The position numbers and the translations under genes were made by a program. Shown piece after piece: positions 21,870-31,900 of a DNA stretch of 64,000 nucleotides. The notes beneath the pieces were generated by a model, which was not told where the DNA came from, searched no databases, and worked only from the letters and a program-made list of their open reading frames with translations. The stretch is taken from positions 1,819,182 through 1,883,181 of the forward strand of contig CAJINV010000010.1 of NCBI GenBank assembly GCA_905178155.1. The letters are read 5' to 3'. Source of the DNA: Amoebophrya sp. A120 (Eukaryota > Sar > Dinophyceae > Syndiniales > Amoebophryaceae). Numbering within the stretch: the stretch's first letter is position 1; every line of letters starts with the position of its first letter.

Positions 21870-22395
21870 CCCGCCGGGTTTTTTCCGTAATTTTTTTTTT
21901 GGATTGGCCGGTCTGCGGCGCCGGAAGAGGCGGCCGGAGTCCGACAAAGGAATGGCGCCACGACGCCTCTGCCCCCGCGGCCAGAACGCCCGGTCGCGGC
22001 TCCCCCGAAAACGAGCCACGGAGACGCCGCGCTTTCCCACCCGGATTCCCCGTAAATTCCCTGTAAATTCCATGTTAATTCCCCGTAAAGCCCCCCCGTA
22101 AATTCCCTGTAAACCCCCAAACCAACCTCGGCTTTCACCGACAAAAACAACAAATCGCCCTCCGTAAATTCCCTGTAAATCGACCCCGTAAATTCCCTGT
22201 AAATTTCTGTACAGTGATTTCCCTTTGAAATCATTTGACAGAGATTTACGTGGAATTTACGGGGAATTTACGTGGAATTTACGGGCTGATTTACGGGGTC
22301 CAAAAATGGGTGTTCCCGGGGCCAAATACGGGGCGCCGAAAAGCGCGGCAGAGATGCAGAGGCCAAAAAAAAAATTTACGGAAAAAACCCGGGGG
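21870..22395. repeat. Foldback element with long inverted ends
   Basis: The left arm (about 21870-21912) reads CCGGGTTTTTTCCGTAATTT...GGATTGGCC. The right arm (about 22362-22395) is its near-exact inverse, GGCC followed by a poly-A run, then ACGGAAAAAACCCGG. Inside are four forward copies of CCGTAAATTCCCTGTAAA (22050, 22096, 22162, 22186) and inverted copies around 22243-22296. Composition is unlike the neighbours. It looks like a foldback or MITE-like element. Confidence 0.75.
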
Positions 22396-22424
22396 ATTCC
22401 CGGGAAAATTCCCCGGGCGAGCTT

Positions 22425-22820
22425 CTCGAGTATGCCGCGGTAGATGCAGATGCACACGTCGTAGGAGGTGGCGAAGTGCGTGGGGGAGCGCAAATCCCCC
22501 TCCCCAAACCCCGACGTCAATCGGTATTCGTCACTTCGCCCCGCGGGCGTGGCCACCTTGTAGCGCGTGCATAGGTGGAGCCGCACCTCCGCTTCTTTGA
22601 AGTGCGTCCCCTCCAACCCCAGCGCATCCAGCATCTCTTCGTACACAGAAATACAGAAAGACGGATACGCCTTGCGGACGTCCGCCTCGATAAATGCTAG
22701 CGCCTTGTATTCATCGGAGCAGATGCCGCGGGTTCGCCGCACATCCTCGATCAGCCTACGGACGCAGTAGATGAGTTCCCCGGTTTGGAAACCGGGACGG
22801 AACCCGCCCTGCGATCTCAC
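22425..22820 (-). pseudogene. Non-LTR retrotransposon reverse-transcriptase fragment
   Basis: The minus frame contains the order of motifs typical of LINE-type reverse transcriptase: QGGFRPGFQTGELIYCVRRL (template-grip region), then FIEADVRKAYPSF (the F-D-KAY palm motif A region), then SGFGEGDLRSPTHFA, at the place of the usual GxxQGxPLSP motif. The catalytic YADD box is not visible, and the frame runs into the foldback element downstream. A truncated, probably dead copy. Confidence 0.75.
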
Positions 22821-22843
22821 AAGGAAGCCGGGACTGTGAGGAT

Positions 22844-22875
22844 CTCACAAGGATCTTCTTCGTTCGGATCATTCT
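22844..22875. repeat. Dispersed repeat, short copy
   Basis: About 32 bases of the right end of the repeat at 21659-21778 (CTCACAAGGATCTTCTTCG...), directly upstream of the reverse-transcriptase frame. Confidence 0.8.
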
Positions 22876-22965
22876 CGATCACACAAGTTTCTCGAGCGAT
22901 GGCTTGCTAGTGAGAGCAGGTACACACTCTACACCCCTGGAGAAAAAAGGAAGAAGGAAAAAAAA

Positions 22966-23560
22966 CTAAAAAAAGGCAAGCGTAATGCTCCGCTTGACTT
23001 TTGCTAGAGAACGAGCTACTTTCAAACACATATCTTCTTTTCTTGAGCTAATGTACTTAAAATCCTTTCTTTCAACAAAAATACAGATTTCCGTGAAATC
23101 CTGACGCGAGCCTCCTCCGAAGCTCCAGCCACGACACATCCCAAGCCCGCCGCTCGTAAACAGCTGCTTTGCAGGAAACACCGAGATGATCACTGCAGAG
23201 TCACCCAAAGCCCCCCGAACCGAAGGAACAAAAACGCGGACCACTACCCACACAGCCCGGAGCCCGTTTTTTAGAGTTTTTAACGTTTTCGACAACCGAG
23301 CCAGGTAGAGATCCACACTGTACCATAAACCGAAGGAGGTAGAACTGCAGCACCGAGGCCTCGACCTGCAGCCCGAGGGCAGAGCACATCGACTCATGGT
23401 CGGAGGGCGAAGAAGAACGCGAAATATGGTCACAACTCCTCAAGGCAAGACATCAACACATAACACATCGCAGCAGGTGGTGATGCAAACGATAATCACA
23501 CAACCTTCTTCGCCCAGCCCCACAGTGTCGCTGCTCCGCAAGATGTTCACGACAGCCTTC
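22966..23560. other. Repeat-like region of unclear origin
   Basis: Overlapping minus frames (156 and 80 codons) with neither ATG starts nor recognisable motifs. Lying 5' to the reverse-transcriptase fragment, it may be degraded retrotransposon sequence, but I cannot show this. Confidence 0.3.
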
Positions 23561-23680
23561 TTATCGCAATAGCCGACTCCCTGACTTCCGGAAACTCCGA
23601 GCAGAGACGCCACTACTTGCCGAAGCCTTCGCTGAGGACTTGAAAACAGGAAGGGCAGCTCCTGGTGCGTTCCACCTCAC

Positions 23681-23730
23681 ACTGAAAATGCTCCACCTCA
23701 CAAGGATCTTCTTCGTTCGGATCATTCTTT
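23681..23730. repeat. Dispersed repeat, short copy at a fusion point
   Basis: ACTGAAAATGCTCCACCTCA through CATTCTTT, ending exactly where the 13321-13483 duplicate begins. Confidence 0.85.
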
Positions 23731-23897
23731 CAGAACCGCGTTTTTCTCCCCGAAATTTTCGCACTCGCACCTGAGAGTGCGACAAAGAAGTCGTTGATCC
23801 TTATGTTAAAAATGACAAGTACAAGCAGCTAAAAACGGTACAACTATTCCGCCGTTCTAGTTTTCTACTTTCTAAATGTGCTAGATGCGTAGTTATC
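23731..23897. repeat. Copy of the 13321-13483 segment
   Basis: Nearly identical to 13321-13483 except that its centre carries an extra GTACAACTATTCCGCCGT-like insertion. It abuts a copied exon of the HAD-motif gene at 23898. Confidence 0.9.
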
Positions 23898-23938
23898 CCA
23901 CTCTCTCTTTCCCGAGTTCTTCCCACTCCGTGCACGGC

Positions 23939-24260
23939 TATTGAGAGGAAAAATCCCCCCTCCCCATATCGAAAAAGGAATGTTTCCGAAAATTTGTCTT
24001 GCTGATTTGAGACCACAAATCACGTCTGTCTTGCAAGAAGACAACTCCACAGGCTCTGCCGCATTATGCAGGCGGTTTGTAATGCTGTTGGGCCTGCAGC
24101 ATGGGCGTTTCTCATGCTAAGCGCCTAGGCCAAAAGCTCGCTACTCAGGCTTGGCAGGCGCCTGCAGTCCTCTATCGCAAGACAAACCTGATTCCTATAC
24201 GCAAATCGAGCATCAGAAACTTCCTTTCGATATGGGGAGGGGGGATTTTTCCATTTGATA
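23939..24260. mobile_element. Introner-like element, family E, absent from paralogue
   Basis: 322 bp, exact TSD ACGGC. The homologous site in the HAD-motif gene (15468-15472) has one ACGGC and no insert. Confidence 0.96.
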
Positions 24261-24318
24261 ACGGCGTCCCAGGCTTCTTTTCCCTGAACCGCTGCACGCG
24301 ATTTCGCAGGTCCACGTA

Positions 24319-24597
24319 TATCCTGAGTAAAAACGTACCCACCCCAGAGTTGTAATGCAGATTTGCAAAGACAGGAAGACTTGTAATGCTCATCCCCATG
24401 AGAGCCACTTCCAATCGTGTATTGGAATTTGTGATGCTGTGAACAGGATGAGCAGATGAATCTGTGATGCGGCTGCACTTGCTAACCTGCACTACGCTAC
24501 CGACTGCAACTTGTCACGCGTGACTCCCAAAACTCCTAGATTTGTGTTGCAAAATCCCCATCCTGACTATGGGGTGGGGACGTTTTTACTCAGGATA
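24319..24597. mobile_element. Introner-like element, family D, absent from paralogue
   Basis: 279 bp, ends TATCCTGAGTAAAAACG and CGTTTTTACTCAGGATA, exact TSD ACGTA. The homologous site in the HAD-motif gene (15521-15525) has one ACGTA and no insert. Confidence 0.97.
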
Positions 24598-24761
24598 ACG
24601 TAGGTCCTCTCCTCTTCCTGCATACCAGCGTCGGTTCGCTGCTGTTGCGAAGTCAGCAGCTGGTTAACGCCAGCTGCAAGACCAAGGGAGCGCGATAAAT
24701 ACATTTGTTTTTTTTTGAAGCTTGATGATCCACGACCGACTTGTTTCTATATTTCGATCCT

Positions 24762-24883
24762 GATTTTTTTCATTCTGAACCATGGTTGCGGCAGATCATG
24801 ATTTTTTATTTTGCGACTCATCGTGATGGTGAAACTGAAAATGCTCCACCTCACAAGGATCTTCTTCGTTCGGATCATTCTTT
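24762..24883. repeat. Dispersed repeat, copy 2
   Basis: Matches 21659-21778 with scattered differences. The sequence just upstream (GATGATCCACGA, TATATTTCGATCCTGA) is also shared with copy 1, so the duplicated unit extends further left. Confidence 0.85.
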
Positions 24884-25946
24884 ATTTTGACCAGAGAGGA
24901 AGTGGGCTTGTTCAGCTTCACGGAATAAAATTTCGATATATACAATCACAGTTGTCATCATCTGCAGCGGACAAAAGCACTACTGTGCGGCACTGCGTCC
25001 GCCGCAGGCTGCGGCTTCAAACCGCCAGCAAGAATGATGTAGTCTTTTTACTTATGCGATCACTCATGATGTTCATTTTGTTCCACATGGTGCCGATGCA
25101 TCTTCTCGAAAAAGAGCTCCAGGTTTTTTTTGCCCCGTTTGTAGTGGGAGAAGATGACAAATTATGAAGCCGAGAGTTCTTGCAGCACATGTTAGATCCT
25201 GCGACAGGGATACACGACACCATATTTTTTCTACCAGCACAACTCGTACGATTATATGTGTGTCTATTCTGGTAAGCAGATCGTGCTGGCATGTGGCTCT
25301 CTACTTGTGGTAAGTTGATGTACTAGCGAAAATTCATACTCATAGCAGCGGGCTGAAATAAATAAATGGGTGTCTTATCATCACGTGTTGCGGGGGCTAC
25401 GGCGGGAACAAGAACAACTTGATAGGTTGTTACTACGAAAAAAGAATGCTAGTACAGTTCCGGGAAGGTTGCCTATCAGTCTGAATCTTCATACATCTTC
25501 ATCGATATCAATCATATCGACTCGCGACCACGAATGGACCAAAACATATCCTCGAGGGCAGGGTCAAGGATGAAAATGGTATATTAGTTGTAGCTTGCTA
25601 GTTGTAGCAGCTAGCATCGGTGGGTAGTTAGATGGAAGCTAGAAGTAGGTGGGAGGATGAAGAGATCGCTCGCCAAAGGGTCAATTTCAGAATAAAACCG
25701 GGAATATGTGCCGCTGGTGGCGCTACTCGCAGGAGTCCACAAAACATCAAAAGGATTGTACAAAGCAGCAAAACAAAGGACCACCTCCAAGCAGCGCGCA
25801 CTACCATAGATAGGGAGTACCGTTCTCTAACAGCATTTCCATCCAAAATTTTCTATCTCCGCACATTATTGTACAGCGCCTGCTGCTGCTGCACTTGCGG
25901 TGGAACTCCAGCTCCAGCACCCTGCTCCGGTCCGCCCCCCTGTGAT
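24884..25946. other. Intergenic, no gene seen
   Basis: About 1 kb between repeat copy 2 and the stop of the glycine-rich gene. Short frames on both strands; none with recognisable motifs. Confidence 0.4.
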
Positions 25947-28900
25947 TCATTCCTGCGGCGGCGGCCCGGGTTTCTCCGGTTCCGGTGGCGCTTCCGGTTC
26001 CCCGACCTCAGGTGTATGAACTGCAAAAGTATCGCACTCGTATAAATGCATTACAAACTTCCCCAGCATGAGAAAGAAAATTTGTCATGCGGATTTACCT
26101 TAGAAAAAAACTTTGTAATGCAAGACTTGCATTTATACGAGTACGATACTTTTGCACAGGATAAGGTGGTGGCGGCGGCAAATCTTGGGTCCAGTTGTCC
26201 GCAGCCCCTTTGGGGACGGAGGGCTTTTTGTACCCACCGGCGTTGTATCAACTGCAAAAGTGTCTGGGTCTGGAAGATTGCAACTCGTCATGCTAAATCT
26301 GAAGCATGCAAAAATCTGTGTTGCATGATTACCAAACGTCGCCCAGTTTTGACCAAGTCGGGAGGGAGTTTCTCATGCAGGATAGGCATGAGAGAGATCG
26401 CGCAGAATCTGTCATGCTAGGTCCTGCATTCCAGACCTCCTGGGTCATGGAAAAGCTGCATGACAAAGCGCGCATTCTTCCAGACCCAGACATTTACATT
26501 TGATACGTTGAAGGAGATCTGCTTCACGTTCGTTTCCGGCATGTTGCTCCCCGCGACAAAGTATGGATTGCAAAACAAGTATCGCACTCGTATAAACGCA
26601 TTACTCAGCATGAGACTTGAAATTTGTAATGCGGATTTACCTTTAAGAAAAAAATTTGTATTGCATGATTGCCATTACTACGAGTACGATATTTTTGCAG
26701 TGCATACAAAGACCGGCTCGAAATTTTGCCACTGGGGGTTGTGCTTCTCCAGCAACAATTCCTCGTCCAATCCAGCTCCATTTTTATTCTGTGCCTCGAA
26801 CGAGTTGCTCCCGTACAATTTCCGCTTTTGTAAAACCCGTTTCCGCTGTCTTTCCGCCGCGATGCGCGCACCGTGGCTCGCCTGGCACATATCGTACGAA
26901 AAAAGTGTTACAGTTACACCTTTGTAGTGGATTCTGCAACACAAACTTGCTCTGCACTGCAGAGAAAACTTGCAATGCAGAGATCCTGAAGGAAAACACG
27001 CACAAAACGAGGCTCGCATGCCTCTCCAGCATGAGAGAGGCTGTCTGTCTTGCTTGGTCTGCAACACAATGTGTAACTGTAGCACTTTTTTCCTTGCATA
27101 ACACATCGCTTGGAACACGTTACCCGGGATCACATGCTTCGCGGTTTGTCGTATTGCGAGGGAAAATCCCCCCTCCCCAACATATTGCAAAGGACATTTG
27201 TGATGCTGGATTTGCGTACACAAATCGACTTGTATTGCTAGAAGGCCGAAAGACGCACTCGTGGCCTGAATTGCAGGCGATTTGTCATGCTGTTTACCGA
27301 CTTCCAGTTGCCTCCTGTCATGCTGAAGACGCAAGGCTGTCCCGCGCCAGCCAGCACAACAGTCGTCCGCACCTTTTGCTTTCTAGCATGACAACATGAT
27401 TTGCAGTAGCAAATCATGCTACACAAATGCCCGTTTTAGTGTGGGGAGGGGGAATTTTTCACTTCGATATGTCTATCCCCGTTTGTCATATCATCGTCTA
27501 GCTCGTAGAGAAACGCCACGTTCGCCAATGCTTTCTGGTTTGCCAACTTCCCACTTGCCGGGACGACGAATTTCACGAAACCCGCGGCGGAATAGCGGTA
27601 CAAAACCCCCCGTCGGCTGGTTTTTCCCTTGCCCGGCGCTAGGTTCAAGGCCTGCTCGATCTGCTGATAGGTCCGGTCGACGATTTTCGGGTCACAAATA
27701 ATTCCGTACACCTCCATGATATCTTTTTCGATGATATCACAGGAAAAAGCGTCAACGCTAACGGGATTTGTGATGCAGGACCGCATCAAAAAAGGTGCCT
27801 CCTAAATTTGTATTGCATAGCATGCGTTACAGGAAACATTTGTCATGCATAGCTGCAAACTCTGGAAACCGTTAAGGTTAACACTTTTTTGTTTGATAGA
27901 TGATCTTCCTGATCCCACGGGCGTGCGTGCGAAATTTCCCGCACATCTTGAACCAGCGGTAGCAGCCCGGGGCGCGGGTGATGGCGATCAGCTGGGAGAA
28001 AATTTCGGTCAGCACTGGTTTCAGGTTTCCCTGCTGCTTCTGCAGTTGAAACGAGGGATTTTGCTTCATCACGGTCATCATGGCACGGAGGGTGGATAAA
28101 TGCACCAAATTCGCTTCAGCCGACTTGTCATCCGTCGAGTCGATGCAGACAAACATTTCCTGCACGAAATTCGACACCAAGGCTTCGATCAGAACCGGTT
28201 GTAGATCCGGTTTGTCCTTCAGTAATTGCAACGCAATCTCCGGGTGGAGAGCCTTCGCGACCCCATACTGCATGGACATTTTGTCCCACCCTCCGTTTCG
28301 CTGCACTTCCTTCTCGACGTGCTTGTGCTCGAATTGCCCCAATTGCACGCAGTTGCTATCCGGCACCATGTGGAAGACCTTCGCCCGTTGCAATTTGTCG
28401 CAAAAAGCGGGTTTTTTCATGGAAAAGACCCGCAGCTCCCCGGTAAACCACTGGGACCCGCAGCCGCCCTGCTTCACCTTCGTCAACAACGGCTGGTGGT
28501 TGGACGGGTCGTGGCGCAGCTGCTTCAACTCGGACCGGTGCGCTGTCGGTAGGGCGTCGACGGCAACGATGGTGTAGGTGAGATTCGAGAAGTGGTTGTA
28601 GAGGTAATCTTCCAACTTCTTCGCCTCTTCCAAAAGAAACGACGACCGCTCGTGGTAGCTGGGCTGCTTGTTCGCGGCACAGCAGGACTGGGAAATCTCA
28701 ATTTCGATCGCTTCATATTCCTGCATCGGATCTAAGTGTTCCTCGTTCCAATAAGGCGCGTATGGATTGCAAATATGTCTGGGTCTGTAATGCTAAAAGT
28801 GAATCATAGACGCACTGCAATACGCAGCTATGCATGACAAATAATTTGGCTGCCATGTGGTCTTACGTATTCCGCATGGCAAACTACGTTTTTGCATGAC

Positions 28901-31900
28901 AGGCAAGAGGACTTTTTCGTGCCTATGCAGCACAGATTCTCGTCGAGCCATGCCAGACAAGCATGACAAACTTGCACTCTCCCAGACCCAGACATTTTTG
29001 CATTTGATAGAGCACTCAGCATGTTGATTTGGGAGGCGGTTTGATCTGAGGTCTTGTTGTTCAAACTGGAGACGAACCGCATCTGGCTGCCGCGAGCCTC
29101 AATCACAGATGAGTTATGTGTTCCATACATTGTCACTGCAGTTGCAAAATTTCCCGTGGTCGCACCGTAATTGATATTTGGGTTGTTGTTAACATTTGGC
29201 GCTCGCGCTCCTCCTACGTGGTCAAGCATCACCAAATACACTCCTTCAATCGGCGCCATTCTGTCTTCGCCACTGCTTTGACCCGAAACGTTGCCCTGCA
29301 CACGCAAAAACCGCTGCACAACACCCGTCTTCTGCTGCCCACCGCCGACATTCACAAGCACTTTATCCCCTCGGCGGAACACGTTTTTGCGTTCCTTCTG
29401 GTAGTGCTTTATCGAGCTGTAGGACTTCGTCCTGACCGCGTTTTCCAAGTTCCCGAAGGTGGAAGACACGTTGTGTCTCAACGCCGTCAGCGACGGGCGG
29501 TCCTGGAACGGCTGACTGCTCTTTTTGTCGGACACGATCAAATAACTAGGCCCTCCTGCAGGTCTACTACTGGAGAGATCTACGCTGGAGGGTAACGTGG
29601 CGCCAGTACCTCGCGAGGACGCTACTGCTCCTGCTCCACTGCCCGGTTGGTAGCACCGCACAGCGGACCCCTGTACCGCAAGGTCGGAGGGTGCGGCGAA
29701 CTTATTCCGGTCGATCTCGAATTCCCGGTCCAAAACGACGATGAGCGACCCGGGGAGGAAGTCCCCAACCGTCGGCTCTTTCTTGAACAAAGGGTTAGTT
29801 GCGTCGCCGACGTTGTTGTTCAGGTTGCTATCTACTTCCATGCCCTCGACCCCGGTGTTGAAATCCTTGATCCTATCCGCTGGGGAAAAGGACCCGTAGC
29901 GGGAAACCGAGTAAACGCTCGTCACCAAACCGAATTCCACGGCGAGGAGCTTCATCCACAGATCGAATTCGTATTGGGTGGTGGAACTGGAAGTTACCAG
30001 AATTGCCTGCGTGTACTTGGTCGGGAGAAAGGTCGGCTCGTATAACAGTGCACAACTCCCCCTCCTCCTCATTTGCATGGCATGAACAGCAATACAAAGG
30101 CCTGCACACTTGGAGCCTATGCATGAGAAATTTATGTCACGTGGTGTAGTACTGTTTGGGCTTCCGGAGTTTGTCATGCAAACCGTGCCACAGGGAAGCA
30201 CTCGGATTTGGGGTTTTGCATGACAAACGAGGGGGAGGGGGAGTTGATGTGCCCTTTCATAGCTCGCACCGCAAGTTCATCATCCTCTTCTGAATCAGCC
30301 GCCACGACTTCTGGTACAAATCTTCCAAATAGATATGCGCCCGCAGCTCCCCATACGCGTACGCGGGGACGGATTTCGAAAGCTTGATTTTCAACTTCAG
30401 CGTCGACAGCGACTGGTTCGGCTGGATCATGGGGACCACGAAGAAAACCCCGTCACTGATACCGTCATTCAACGGCGCCATCTCCGGTGCGTTGCAGTGC
30501 TGGTATAAAACGTTCTGCGCTGATGTGATGTTCTTTTCGTTCGACAGGTCGAGTAACACTTCTCCCTTCTCCGCATCGTAGAAAACGACCTGATTTGGGA
30601 ACTCCTGGTCGGGTTTGTCCTGTGGGAAAATGGTGTCGGTCTTGTTGTTATGCATTGCAAAAGTATCGTACTAGTATGAATTGCAATACAAATTTCCTCA
30701 GCATGAGAAATGAAATTTGTAATGCGGATTTAACTTGAGAAAGAAATTTGTAATGCATGAATGGGATTACTACGAGGACGATATTTTTGCACAGGATAGT
30801 TGTCTTTCGCCGTTTGGTCCGTTTCCTTTTCGTTGTTCAGACTGTGATTCGCTAACTTGTGGCCGAGAAAGCTAAAGCCGATATTTCCGTTGTGGATCGT
30901 CGTGTTTTTCGCCAAAAACACCTTCACGCCGATCTGCCGCCCGCCTAAGGCGAAGCCCATCGGGAGAGAGGAGATGTTTTTCAACGGGAATTGAATCACG
31001 GTCGACTCCCCCGCGGCCAGGCTGTTCAAACCAAGAAACCCGTTTGCGTTCTGCAGGGGGAACTGGACTGTCATGAGCTGGATGGAAGATTCTTGAAACT
31101 GGTCGAAGTTCTTCTGGTACTTCGTACTCTGGCTGTGATAGTTATCCGTTTCGATGCCCAACTGCCTCCCTTGTAATTTCACCTCTTCCTGAACTATCGC
31201 CGGGTCGAAGTCCGAATTATCCAGTTTGTCCATTTCTATCATTCCGATTTGGTACCGCAGTTCGCCGTCCACGGACACGGCGGTGTTGCTGTCAATCGCC
31301 ATACCCCGCACGGTGAAAACCGCATCCTGGACGGATTGCTCGTTCGCCCCGGCGAGAACCCACTTCCCGGGGATCAACTGCATCATCTGCCGCTGCATGC
31401 TCGGGGTCGGCATTCCCCCGACATTTTTCACCGAGATGTTGTCGACGAAACAGCACTATGGATTGCAAATATGTCTGGGTCTGGAAGATGCCATGCTGTT
31501 TTTGCATGACACAGAAGGTCTGGCATGGTATCCCTAGCTGCATCACAGATTCTATTAAGAAGGTCCTGCAATGCATAGTCCGCATGACAAATCCCGCACT
31601 TTGGTGACAAGAAGTGGGCATGATCTTTTGCTGCCTATGCATGAGAGATTTTTCTTTGTTCTGAAATGCGCATCACAAGTTCGGATCCTTCCAGACCCAG
31701 TAGACATTTTTGCAATCCATAAGCACTGGCCAAACTCGAACACGTTGTCCGGTAAAGTTTGCTATCCTGTGCAAAAGTACTCGCATTGCAATGATGCATT
31801 ACAAATTTTTTTCTTCAGGTAAATCCGCATTACAAATTTTACTTCTCATGCTGAGAAAATTTGTAATGCATTTATACGAGTGCGATACTTTTGCAATGCA

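Larger units (their letters stand above)
23898..24700 (-). pseudogene. Truncated copy of an HAD-motif gene exon carrying two introners
   Basis: Without its two elements this is a copy of about 15440-15570 plus 15824-15860 of the HAD-motif gene. It encodes QRTDAGMQEEER, YVDLRNRVQRFREKKPGTP and WEELGK, then run-on sequence to a stop. It lacks the rest of the gene and is joined to a copy of that gene's 3' flank. The elements (D and E) sit where the parent has none, and the parent's family A element is absent here. Confidence 0.85.
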
